DNA of 64,000 bases from Micromonospora profundi (GTDB lineage: Bacteria > Actinomycetota > Actinomycetes > Mycobacteriales > Micromonosporaceae), in contig NZ_JAATJK010000001.1 in assembly GCF_011927785.1 (NCBI RefSeq), positions 124,001 through 188,000 on the forward strand. The letters are read 5' to 3'. Positions 53,646 to 64,000 of this stretch are shown one piece after another (position 1 is the first letter of the stretch; each line of letters starts with the position of its first letter). Below the pieces are notes generated by a model, which saw only the letters and a program-made list of their open reading frames with translations, searched no databases and was not told the DNA's origin. Both the position numbers and the translations under genes were made by a program.

Positions 53646-55109
53646 TTAGGAGAGTTCTTCTGCGCCTCGGGCTATGTTGCGGGCCATTCCGCCGAAGACC
53701 AGCGCGTGGAACGGCGCCACCGATCCCCAGTAGGCGTGCCCGCTCAGCCCGCGGGGCAGGAAGACGGCGCGTTGCTGGTAGCGGCTGCGCCCGTCGTCGG
53801 CGGGCAGCACCCGCATCTCCAGCCAGGCCCGGCCGGGCAGGCGCATCTCGGCGCGCAGCCGCAGCAACTCGCCCGGGATGATCTCCTCCACCCGCCAGAA
53901 GTCCAGCGCTTCGCCGACCTGCAACCGGTGCGGGTCGCGCCGGCCACGCCGCAGCCCCACCCCGCCGACGAGGCGGTCCAGCCAGCCACGTATCGACCAG
54001 GCGAGCGGGAACGAGTACCAGCCGTGCTCGCCGCCGACGCCCTCGACAACCCGCCAGAGGGCGGCCGGCGGCGCGTCCACTGTCCGCTCCCGAAAGTCGG
54101 TGTAGGTGGTGCCACCGGACCAGTCCGGGTCGCTGGGCAGCGGCTCGGCGGGAGCGTCCGGGCCGCTCGCGTTCGACCACCGGGTCTCCACCTGGGCGTC
54201 GCGCACCTTTGCCAGCGCCAGGGACACCGCCTGGTCGAAGCCGGTCAGCCCGCCGGGCGGGTCGGGTACGTACCGGGCGATGTCGTGCTCGTGCGTGACC
54301 GCCTCGTGGATGAGGCTCTCCACAAGCGGGCGGGCGATGGCGTTCGGCACCGGTGTGATCAGGCCGACCCAGTGCGAGGAGAGCGACGGGGTGAGCGGCC
54401 GGACCGGCACGATGATCCGCCGGCGCAGCCCCGCCACCCGCGCGTAGCGCTGCATCATGTCGCGGAAGGTCAGCACGTCCGGTCCGCCGATGTCGAAGCC
54501 CCTGTTGACCTCCGGAGGCAGCGTGGCGCAGCCGGCCAGGTAGCGCAGCACGTCGCGGACGGCGATCGGCTGGATCCGGTTGCCCACCCACCGGGGGGTG
54601 ACCATGGCGGGCAGCCGCTCGGTCAGGTAGCGCAGCATCTCGAACGACGCCGAGCCGGAGCCGATGATGACCGCGGCGCGGAGCACGGCCGTGGGCACCC
54701 CGCTGGCCAGCAGGATCCGGCCCACCTCGGCCCGGGACCGCAGGTGCGGTGAGGGGACCTCCGCGTCGGACGCCGGCTCCGGACCCCCCAGATAAACGAT
54801 CCGGTGTACGCCTGCCGCACGGGCCGCCGCCGCGAAGTTGGTCGCCGCCTCGCGGTCGGCCGCCTCGAAGTCGGGACGGCCGAGCGAGTGCACGAGGAAG
54901 TAGGCGACGTCCACGTCGGCGAATGCGGCGGGCAGCGTCTCCGGTCGGCTGAGGTCCCCCTCGACGATCTCGGCCGCCGAGGCCCACGGCACGTCACGCA
55001 GCCGCACGGCCTTGCGGGCCAGGCAGCGTACGGAGTGCCCGTCGGCGAGCAGAAGCGGCGTCAGTCGCCCGCCGATGTATCCCGTTGCACCGGTGACGAG
55101 GCATCTCAC
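53646..55109 (-). CDS. NAD(P)-binding SDR protein with DUF2867 domain
   Basis: 487-aa fusion. Residues 1-300: atypical/extended SDR beginning [19 protein letters not shown] (Rossmann motif), with [11 protein letters not shown] and YLGGPEP. Residues about 320-487: DUF2867, a START-like domain ([39 protein letters not shown]). The YxxxK catalytic pair is not evident, so the SDR part may bind NADP(H) without classical reduction. Similar fusions occur widely in actinobacteria; function unknown. ATG at 55107-55109. Divergent from glyA by 35 nt. Confidence 0.88.
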   Translation of the reverse strand: MRCLVTGATGYIGGRLTPLLLADGHSVRCLARKAVRLRDVPWASAAEIVEGDLSRPETLPAAFADVDVAYFLVHSLGRPDFEAADREAATNFAAAARAAGVHRIVYLGGPEPASDAEVPSPHLRSRAEVGRILLASGVPTAVLRAAVIIGSGSASFEMLRYLTERLPAMVTPRWVGNRIQPIAVRDVLRYLAGCATLPPEVNRGFDIGGPDVLTFRDMMQRYARVAGLRRRIIVPVRPLTPSLSSHWVGLITPVPNAIARPLVESLIHEAVTHEHDIARYVPDPPGGLTGFDQAVSLALAKVRDAQVETRWSNASGPDAPAEPLPSDPDWSGGTTYTDFRERTVDAPPAALWRVVEGVGGEHGWYSFPLAWSIRGWLDRLVGGVGLRRGRRDPHRLQVGEALDFWRVEEIIPGELLRLRAEMRLPGRAWLEMRVLPADDGRSRYQQRAVFLPRGLSGHAYWGSVAPFHALVFGGMARNIARGAEELS

Positions 55110-55130
55110 GGGTCCCAGTGTGCGGCCCTC

Positions 55131-55136
55131 TAGACT
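55131..55136 (+). promoter_or_regulatory. -10 box of glyA, leaderless type
   Basis: TAGACT, 8 nt before the GTG of glyA and inside the 35-nt divergent gap; no Shine-Dalgarno follows. Confidence 0.5.
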
Positions 55137-55144
55137 CGTTCGCT

Positions 55145-56431
55145 GTGGAGACCGAGACGAGCACCTTCTGGGGGCCGGATTTTGCGCAGCTCAGAGCCAC
55201 CGATCCGGAGATCGCCGGGGTGGTTCTCGGCGAGCTGGACCGGTTGCGAGGTGGTCTGCAGCTGATCGCCAGCGAGAATCTGACCTCGCCTGCGGTGCTT
55301 GCCGCGCTCGGTTCGACGCTCACTAACAAGTACGCCGAGGGTTACCCGGGCCGCCGCTACTACGGCGGCTGCGCGGAGGTGGACCGGGCCGAGGAGATCG
55401 GCATCGCCCGCGCCAAGGAGCTCTTCGGCGCCGAGCACGCCAACCTCCAGCCGCATTCGGGGGCGAGCGCCAACCTCGCCGCGTACGCCGCGCTTGTGCA
55501 GCCGGGGGACACGGTCCTGGCGATGGACCTGCCGCACGGGGGGCACCTCACCCACGGCAGCCGGGTGAACTTCTCCGGCAAGTGGTTCCACCCGGTCGGC
55601 TACCCCGTCCGGCCGGACACCGAGCTGATCGACTACGACGAGGTACGCGACCTTGCGCGCGCGCACCGACCCAAGCTGATCATCTGCGGCGCGACGGCGT
55701 ACCCCCGGTTGATCGACTTCGCGCGGTTCCGGGAGATCGCCGACGAGGTCGGCGCGTACCTGATGGTGGACGCGGCGCACTTCATCGGCCTGGTCGCCGG
55801 TCGGGCGATCCCGTCCCCGGTGCCGTACGCCGACGTCGTCTGCGCCACCACCCACAAGGTGCTCCGGGGCCCGCGTGGCGGCATGATCCTCTGCCGTGAG
55901 TCGCTGGCCCAGCGGATCGACAAGGCCGTCTTCCCGTTCACCCAGGGCGGCCCGCTGATGCACGCGGTGGCGGCCAAGGCGGTCGCGCTGCGCGAGGCCG
56001 CCCAGCCCGAGTTCCAGACGTACGCCCGGCAGGTGGTCAGCAACGCCCAGGCGCTCGCCGCCGGGCTGGCCGACGAGGGGATGCGCCCGGTGTCCGGTGG
56101 CACCGACACCCACCTCGCCCTGATCGACCTGCGCGAGACGGGGGTGACGGGCGCGGAGGCCGAGCGGCGCTGCGACGCCGCGTCGATCACCCTGAACAAG
56201 AACGCCATCCCGTTCGATCCGCAGCCACCGATGGTGGCCTCCGGCATCCGGGTGGGCACCCCGAGCGTCACCACCCAGGGCATGCGGGAAGGTGAGCTGC
56301 GGCAGGTGGCCGCCCTGATCGCCCGTGTGGTGCGCACCGATCCCGGTGCACCGGGCGGTGCCGACGCGCTGTCCCGGATCGGCGCCGAGGTGGCCGAGCT
56401 GGTCGCGACGTTCCCGGCGTACCCGCGATGA
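55145..56431 (+). CDS. glyA: Serine hydroxymethyltransferase
   Basis: 428-aa PLP enzyme (serine and THF to glycine and methylene-THF). Seen: [47 protein letters not shown] and PLP Lys in [12 protein letters not shown] (about K238). The His in TTTHK of most SHMTs is kept as TTHK. GTG at 55145. The first gene before the ATP synthase cluster; its stop overlaps the next gene as ATGA. In many actinobacteria this is a second glyA-like copy; whether another exists cannot be seen. Confidence 0.94.
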   Translation: METETSTFWGPDFAQLRATDPEIAGVVLGELDRLRGGLQLIASENLTSPAVLAALGSTLTNKYAEGYPGRRYYGGCAEVDRAEEIGIARAKELFGAEHANLQPHSGASANLAAYAALVQPGDTVLAMDLPHGGHLTHGSRVNFSGKWFHPVGYPVRPDTELIDYDEVRDLARAHRPKLIICGATAYPRLIDFARFREIADEVGAYLMVDAAHFIGLVAGRAIPSPVPYADVVCATTHKVLRGPRGGMILCRESLAQRIDKAVFPFTQGGPLMHAVAAKAVALREAAQPEFQTYARQVVSNAQALAAGLADEGMRPVSGGTDTHLALIDLRETGVTGAEAERRCDAASITLNKNAIPFDPQPPMVASGIRVGTPSVTTQGMREGELRQVAALIARVVRTDPGAPGGADALSRIGAEVAELVATFPAYPR

Positions 56432-56889
56432 ATGAGGCACGGACGGACGAGCCGCAGGCGGACGAGCCACGGGCGGGTGAGCCGGGCGCGATCCGGGTCC
56501 GGCTGCCGTACCTGCGCCTTACGCTGCTGAGTTGTGCGGTGCTGGCAGTGCTGGCGGTCCCGCTCGCGGCGATCCTGTGGGGTGCCGAGGGCGCCGCCGG
56601 GGCGGCTGCCGGGATCGCGTTGGTGGTGGTGAGCTATCTCATCTCCGGGTTCTCGGTCGCCTGGGCGGACGCCGTCAACCCGCGCATGATCATGTCCGTT
56701 GGGCTTGTCACCTACGGTGTGAAGATCGTGATCCTCGGTCTGGCCATGTCTGCCATCGCGGCCACCGGTTGGGGTGGTTTACGGGTCATGGGCGGCGCGG
56801 TCATCCTGGCCGTGCTGGTCTGGACCGGAGCCCACCTGACCTGGGCGTTGCGCTCTCCGCTGCCGACCTTCCGGTCACAGCGCGACTGA
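56428..56889 (+). CDS. AtpI-like membrane protein
   Basis: 153-aa protein: charged N-terminus (1-26), then four hydrophobic segments (about 32-50, 58-78, 90-110, 118-138) and a short tail. Position and topology fit an ATP synthase protein I homologue, which assists c-ring assembly or Mg2+ entry. ATG at 56428 overlaps the glyA stop by 4 nt, so it is translated with glyA rather than starting the atp operon. Confidence 0.65.
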   Translation: MNEARTDEPQADEPRAGEPGAIRVRLPYLRLTLLSCAVLAVLAVPLAAILWGAEGAAGAAAGIALVVVSYLISGFSVAWADAVNPRMIMSVGLVTYGVKIVILGLAMSAIAATGWGGLRVMGGAVILAVLVWTGAHLTWALRSPLPTFRSQRD

Positions 56890-57080
56890 CTCCGTTCGAT
56901 CGCACGCTCCTCGTCGGACGATTGTCGGCAATTTGCCGGTCCCGTCGGGCTGCCTCGGCGGACCCGACGGGAGTAGCCTTGGCGACGGTTGACGCGTCCG
57001 TAGTGCGACCCGCACGCTGCCCGCAGTGTGGGGGGTGCCGCACACCCTGGCACGCCCCGGCTGATATCGTTCGCCACGTC

Positions 57081-57302
57081 ATGGCCGACGACCTTCACCC
57101 CAAGAAGTCCGATGAGCACTCATCGGAGGGCGTTGCCGGCACCGTTCTTGGCTATCTCCTCGCCGGCATTGTGGTGTGGGGTTTCCTCGGGTGGCTCGCT
57201 GGACGCCTTCTTGGCTTTCCTACGGGCATCGGGATCGCCACGGGCATGATGTTCGGCGCAGCCGGAGCGATCTACCTGATCATGAAGAGGCTCGGTGCTT
57301 GA
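57081..57302 (+). CDS. AtpZ-like small membrane protein
   Basis: 73-aa protein: hydrophilic first 16 residues, then two helices (GTVLGYLLAGIVVWGFLGW and GIGIATGMMFGAAGAIYLIM), the AtpZ/F1F0 gene-1 pattern found before atpB, where it is thought to help Mg2+/Ca2+ transport or ring assembly. ATG at 57081; TATCGT at 57066-57071 could be a leaderless -10. The 191 nt before it hold no gene. Confidence 0.78.
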   Translation: MADDLHPKKSDEHSSEGVAGTVLGYLLAGIVVWGFLGWLAGRLLGFPTGIGIATGMMFGAAGAIYLIMKRLGA

Positions 57303-57344
57303 GTTCCAGCACACGCGGGTCTGTCGAGTGCGGAGGATGACACG

Positions 57345-58124
57345 GTGAGTGGACAGCTCGTCGCCGCCGAGGGGCTTCCCTGGCCCCCCAGCGTCGGAGA
57401 TTTCTACCCGCCGAACGTGGCCGGCCCCTGGGTCACCAAGTTCGGGATCATGATCTGGCTCGCGGTCGCGTTGCTGATCATCTTCTTCATGCTCGCCTAC
57501 CGGAAGCCCAAGCTGGTTCCCGGTAAGGCCCAGTGGTATGCGGAGTCGGTCTACGGCCTGGTTCGGGACAACATCGCCCGTGAGCAGATGGGCAATGCGG
57601 GCATCCGCTTCGCGCCCTATTTCACGGTGCTCTTCAGCTTCATCCTGCTGACAAACATCTTCAGCATCGTGCCCGGGTTGCAGATCTCGCCCAACTCGCA
57701 CATCGCCTTCCCGATCGTGCTCTCGGCTATTTCCTACGTGATGTACATCTACATCGGCATCCGTAAGCACGGCCTCGGAAAATACCTGAAGCAGAGTCTG
57801 ATCCTGCCGGGCGTTCCATGGCCGATGCACTTCCTGCTGATCCCGATCGAGTTGCTGCAGAACTTCATCGTCCGGCCGGTCACCCTGGCGCTGCGGCTCT
57901 TCGCCAACATGTTCGCCGGCCACCTGCTGCTGCTGGTCTTCACCGTCGGCGGCTTCGTGATGCTCGCCTCGGACAGCATCTTCGTCCAGGTGACCTCGGT
58001 CTTCTCCTTCGCCATGGCGATCGTGATGGCCTTCTTCGAGCTGCTGGTCGCGGCGCTGCAGGCATATGTCTTCGTCACGCTGACCGCCAACTACATCGGG
58101 TCGTCGCTGGCCGACGAGCACTGA
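57345..58124 (+). CDS. atpB: ATP synthase subunit a
   Basis: 259-aa Fo subunit a, the proton channel beside the c-ring. Five to six helices; essential Arg R184 in LALRLFANMFAGH; the C-terminal helix has FFELLVAALQAYVF with the conserved Glu and Gln. GTG at 57345 after CGGAGGA. Start of the Fo genes, 42 nt after atpZ. Confidence 0.96.
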   Translation: MSGQLVAAEGLPWPPSVGDFYPPNVAGPWVTKFGIMIWLAVALLIIFFMLAYRKPKLVPGKAQWYAESVYGLVRDNIAREQMGNAGIRFAPYFTVLFSFILLTNIFSIVPGLQISPNSHIAFPIVLSAISYVMYIYIGIRKHGLGKYLKQSLILPGVPWPMHFLLIPIELLQNFIVRPVTLALRLFANMFAGHLLLLVFTVGGFVMLASDSIFVQVTSVFSFAMAIVMAFFELLVAALQAYVFVTLTANYIGSSLADEH

Positions 58125-58182
58125 TCGGCTCGGCGGGTCACCCGGCCCGACCAAGCTTCTGGTACCGACCGCCTACACGTGA

Positions 58183-58437
<255 letters not shown>

Positions 58438-58468
58438 CCCTTCGCACCACGCGACCCGGAGGTCTGAC

Positions 58469-58999
58469 ATGTTTATCGCCGCCGAAGGCGTCGAGCACAA
58501 CCCGATCCTTCCGATCTGGCAGGAGATCGTCGTTGGCTCGATCTCCTTCGCCCTGCTTGTCTTCGTCCTGCTGAAGTTCGTCATGCCTCGTATGGAGGCG
58601 ATGTACCAGGCGCGGGTCGACGCGATCGAGGGTGGCCTCAAGCGCGCCGAGGCGGCCCAGGCCGAGGCGAACCAGCTGCTCGAGCAGTACCGCGCGCAGC
58701 TGGCCGAGGTGCGTACCGAGGCCGCCAAGATCCGTGACGACGCCCGCTCCGACGCCGAGGGGATCCGACAGGACATCCTCGCCAAGGCGCGGGAGGAGTC
58801 CGAGCGGGTTGTCGCCGCAGGCAAGGAGCAGCTCCTGGCCGAGCGCGCCACCATCGTGCGCGACCTGCGCGCGGAGGTCGGCGGCCTGGCTGTCGACCTG
58901 GCCAGCCGGATCGTCGGGGAGTCGCTCGCCGACGAGGCCCGCCGCAAGGGCACCGTCGAGCGCTTCCTCACCGATCTTGAGAGCGCGGGGGCCCGCTGA
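58469..58999 (+). CDS. atpF: ATP synthase subunit b
   Basis: 176-aa peripheral stalk subunit: one N-terminal membrane helix (about 21-43) and a long charged coiled coil (about 45-160, rich in Ala, Glu, Arg). ATG at 58469 with GGAGGT upstream; stop overlaps atpH as TGATG. Confidence 0.94.
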   Translation: MFIAAEGVEHNPILPIWQEIVVGSISFALLVFVLLKFVMPRMEAMYQARVDAIEGGLKRAEAAQAEANQLLEQYRAQLAEVRTEAAKIRDDARSDAEGIRQDILAKAREESERVVAAGKEQLLAERATIVRDLRAEVGGLAVDLASRIVGESLADEARRKGTVERFLTDLESAGAR

Positions 59000-59820
59000 T
59001 GCAGGCCGCCAGCCGGGAGTCGTACAAGGCAGCCGTCGAGCGGCTGGAGGCGTACACCCGCGGTGCTCAGCCGCAGGCGATCGCCGCCACCGCCGACGGC
59101 GTCCTCTCCGTCGCGGATCTGCTGCGGCGGGAGGTACGGCTACGCCGGGCGCTCTCCGACCCTGCACGTTCCGGTACGGATCGCGCCGGCCTGCTCGGCA
59201 CCATGCTGCGCGGCAAGGTGGACGAGCAGGCGCTCGACCTGAGCAGCACGTTGGTCGCCAACCGCTGGTCGGCACCGTCGGAGTTGCTCGACGGCGCCGA
59301 GCGGCTCGGTGTGGAGGCGCTGCTTGCCAGCGCCGACGCCACCGGTGACCTCGGCGAGGTGGAGGACGAGCTGTTCCGGTTCGGCCAGTTGGTCGCCGGA
59401 CAGCCGCAGCTCGCCACCGTGCTGACCGACCCGATCGCGCCGTTGGCTCAGCGCGCCGGATTGGTTCGGGAGCTGCTGGAGGGCAAGGCCCACCCGGTGA
59501 CGGTCCGCCTCGTCGAGGTGGCTCTCTCCGGGTTCGGTGGGCGCTCCTTCAGCGGTGCGCTCACCCGACTGGTCGAGCTCACCGCCGACCGGCGGGACCG
59601 GCAGGTCGCGTACGTGACCGTCGCCGCCCCGCTGGATGACGCGGAGGAGCAGCGGCTGGGCGCTCGTCTCGCTGAGCTATACGGTCGGCAGGTCGACGTC
59701 AAGCAGACGGTCGACCCCGACATCCTGGGCGGCATGAGCGTCCGGGTCGGTTCCGATCTCTACGACGGGACGATCCTGCGCCGGCTCAAGGAGACTCGTA
59801 ACGCGTTCGCCAAGCGCTGA
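58999..59820 (+). CDS. atpH: ATP synthase subunit delta
   Basis: 273-aa delta subunit joining F1 to the stalk. C-terminal family block VTVAAPLDDAEEQRLGARLA and DPDILGGMSVRVGSDLYDG. About 90 residues longer than E. coli delta (177), as usual in actinobacteria. ATG shares one base with the atpF stop. A 90-nt gap to atpA is AT-richer. Confidence 0.94.
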   Translation: MQAASRESYKAAVERLEAYTRGAQPQAIAATADGVLSVADLLRREVRLRRALSDPARSGTDRAGLLGTMLRGKVDEQALDLSSTLVANRWSAPSELLDGAERLGVEALLASADATGDLGEVEDELFRFGQLVAGQPQLATVLTDPIAPLAQRAGLVRELLEGKAHPVTVRLVEVALSGFGGRSFSGALTRLVELTADRRDRQVAYVTVAAPLDDAEEQRLGARLAELYGRQVDVKQTVDPDILGGMSVRVGSDLYDGTILRRLKETRNAFAKR

Positions 59821-59910
59821 CGGCTTCCGCGAAGCACCTGAATGACAGACGCCATTCGGACCGGTCGGTACTAGGTATCCCCGGGCCCCTGAAATTTAAG
59901 GAAGCAGAGG

Positions 59911-61563
59911 ATGGCCGAGCTGACCATCTCGACGGAGGAGATCCGCGGCGCCCTGGAGCGCTACGTCTCCTCCTATTCGCCCGACGTCTCCCGCGAGGAG
60001 GTCGGCACCGTCGCCGACACCGGTGACGGTATCGCCCACGTCGAGGGCCTGCCCTCGACCATGACCAACGAGCTCCTGGAGTTCGAGGACGGCACGCTCG
60101 GCGTGGCGTTGAACCTCGACGTCCGCGAGATCGGTGTCGTTGTTCTCGGTGACTCCTCCAAGCTGGAGGAGGGGCAGCGCGTCAAGCGCACCGAGCGGGT
60201 TCTCTCCGTTCCGGTCGGCGACGCCTTCCTCGGGCGCGTGGTCAACGCGCTCGGCGCGCCGATCGACGCGCTCGGCGACATCGCCAACGAGGGCTTCCGC
60301 GAGCTGGAGCTGCAGGCTCCGAACGTGATGGCCCGGCAGTCCGTGGACGAGCCGCTCCAGACCGGCATCAAGGCCATCGACGCGATGACCCCGATCGGTC
60401 GGGGCCAGCGGCAGCTGATCATCGGTGACCGGAAGACCGGCAAGACCACTGTCGCCCTGGACGCCATCCTCAACCAGCGCGACAACTGGCGCACCGGCGA
60501 CCCGAAGAAGCAGGTCCGCTGCATCTACGTCGCCATCGGCCAGAAGGCCTCCACGATCGCCTCCATCAAGGGGCAGCTCGAGGAGGCGGGCGCGATGGAG
60601 TACACCACCATCGTGGCCTCCCCGGCCTCCGACCCGGCCGGCTTCAAGTACCTCGCTCCGTACACCGGCTCGTCCATCGGGCAGCACTGGATGTACGGCG
60701 GCAAGCACGTTCTGATCGTCTTCGACGACCTGAGCAAGCAGGCTGAGGCGTACCGTGCCGTGTCGCTGCTGCTGCGCCGCCCGCCGGGCCGTGAGGCGTA
60801 CCCGGGTGACGTCTTCTACCTGCACTCCCGCCTGCTGGAGCGCTGCGCGAAGCTCTCCGACGAGCTGGGTGGCGGCTCGATGACCGGTCTGCCGATCATC
60901 GAGACGAAGGCCAACGACATCTCGGCCTTCATCCCGACCAACGTCATCTCGATCACCGACGGCCAGATCTTCCTGGAGACCGACCTGTTCAACCAGGGCG
61001 TCCGTCCGGCGATCAACGTCGGTACCTCGGTCTCCCGGGTCGGTGGCGCCGCGCAGGTGAAGCCGATGAAGAAGGTCGCCGGTTCGCTGCGGCTCAACCT
61101 GGCCCAGTACCGCGAGCTGGAGGCGTTCGCCGCCTTCGCCTCCGACCTGGACAAGGCCTCCCGGGCCCAGCTGGACCGCGGTTCGCGTCTGGTCGAGCTG
61201 CTGAAGCAGCCGAACTACTCGCCGTACCCGGTGCAGGAGCAGGTCGTCTCGGTCTGGGCCGGCACCGAGGGCAAGCTGGACGACGTCCCGGTGGGCGAGG
61301 TGCGCCGCTTCGAGGCGGAGTTCCTTCAGTACCTGCGGCACAAGCACGCGGGTGTGCTCTCCTCGATCGCTGACAACCAGTGGAACGACGACATCATCGG
61401 CTCCCTGGACAACGCGATCAGCGAGTTCAAGAAGGTCTTCCTCGGCAAGGAGGACGAGTCCCGGATCAACGACGCGCCGGCCAAGCCGCTCGAGGGCGAC
61501 CAGGACCGCGAGACGGTGACCCGCTACCGCGACGGCGCGCCCGCCGGCTCGACCGAGAGCTGA
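59911..61563 (+). CDS. atpA: ATP synthase subunit alpha
   Basis: 550-aa non-catalytic F1 subunit. P-loop GDRKTGKTT (172-180), [21 protein letters not shown] region split over 245-275 (Arg finger domain downstream), [13 protein letters not shown] signature. The C-terminal extension of about 35 residues beyond E. coli alpha is typical of actinobacteria. ATG at 59911 after AAGGAAG. Confidence 0.96.
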   Translation: MAELTISTEEIRGALERYVSSYSPDVSREEVGTVADTGDGIAHVEGLPSTMTNELLEFEDGTLGVALNLDVREIGVVVLGDSSKLEEGQRVKRTERVLSVPVGDAFLGRVVNALGAPIDALGDIANEGFRELELQAPNVMARQSVDEPLQTGIKAIDAMTPIGRGQRQLIIGDRKTGKTTVALDAILNQRDNWRTGDPKKQVRCIYVAIGQKASTIASIKGQLEEAGAMEYTTIVASPASDPAGFKYLAPYTGSSIGQHWMYGGKHVLIVFDDLSKQAEAYRAVSLLLRRPPGREAYPGDVFYLHSRLLERCAKLSDELGGGSMTGLPIIETKANDISAFIPTNVISITDGQIFLETDLFNQGVRPAINVGTSVSRVGGAAQVKPMKKVAGSLRLNLAQYRELEAFAAFASDLDKASRAQLDRGSRLVELLKQPNYSPYPVQEQVVSVWAGTEGKLDDVPVGEVRRFEAEFLQYLRHKHAGVLSSIADNQWNDDIIGSLDNAISEFKKVFLGKEDESRINDAPAKPLEGDQDRETVTRYRDGAPAGSTES

Positions 61564-61567
61564 TCTG

Positions 61568-63933
<2,366 letters not shown>

Positions 63934-63955
63934 CAGCTCGTCCAGATCCGCAACG

Positions 63956-63992
63956 CAAAAGACTGCCCCGGCATTGCCGGGGCAGTCTTTTG
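63956..63992 (+). terminator. Strong intrinsic terminator after atpD
   Basis: Perfect 17-bp stem CAAAAGACTGCCCCGGC (63956-63972) with 63976-63992, loop ATT, tail TTTTGTTC. It would end atp transcription before atpC. Confidence 0.88.
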
Positions 63993-64000
63993 TTCATCTT

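Overview
The window is very GC-rich, almost fully coding DNA from an actinomycete, most likely Micromonospora or a close relative in Micromonosporaceae. This rests on the GC-rich third codon positions, frequent GTG starts, secreted chitinases with CBM2/FnIII modules, and a conserved chromosomal core (argS-lysA-hom-thrC, thrB-rho, rpmE-prfA-prmC-tsaC, glyA, atp operon). No phage, CRISPR, plasmid or origin was seen. The genus is inference from gene order and protein style.

Region 1 (1-8.6 kb) is metabolic: the end of a GH18 chitinase, a second modular chitinase, a DedA membrane protein, a DUF1349 protein, a TreS-like GH13 enzyme, a FabG-like SDR, two overlapping small membrane protein genes and a Gfo/Idh/MocA oxidoreductase.

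Region 2 (8.6-23.4 kb) is accessory and rich in drug-defence functions: an Erm-type 23S rRNA methyltransferase behind a leader with competing hairpins, an erythromycin-esterase-family protein, an MMPL exporter translationally coupled to a TetR repressor with two perfect 16-bp operators, an HxlR/MFS divergent pair, a LigD-type polymerase overlapping the MFS gene, an AraC regulator, a UvrA-like (DrrC-type) ATPase, and a TetR gene divergent from an internally duplicated membrane protein. No antibiotic biosynthesis gene is present in the window.

Region 3 (23.4-27 kb) holds a cupin gene of lower GC, a 425-nt gap with dyad-symmetric sites, tRNA-Arg(CCG), a degenerate IS630-transposase-derived protein, and a DUF3105-DUF305 pair.

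Region 4 (27-41 kb) is aspartate-family amino acid biosynthesis (lysA, hom, thrC, thrB) behind argS, interrupted by an AcrB/SwrC-type RND exporter and an MFS gene, followed by rho, which carries a large Arg/Asp/Glu/Gly repeat insertion.

Region 5 (41-57 kb) holds a large secreted two-enzyme protein (phosphodiester glycosidase plus metallophosphoesterase), a T4-Pnkp-like kinase-phosphatase, rpmE, prfA, a TPR-GGDEF protein, prmC, tsaC, a low-molecular-weight phosphatase, a class A penicillin-binding protein, an SDR-DUF2867 protein and glyA.

Region 6 (56.4-64 kb) is the F1Fo ATP synthase cluster: two small atpI/atpZ-type membrane protein genes, then atpB-E-F-H-A-G-D. A strong hairpin terminator follows atpD, before the expected position of atpC.

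Three related palindromic elements built on GATCAT...GTTG arms sit just after plus-strand stop codons (8.6, 11.6 and 47.5 kb) and look like a dispersed repeat family. Several genes (argS, an MFS gene, thrB, glyA) have a TAnnnT -10 box 6-8 nt before the start codon, suggesting leaderless mRNAs.
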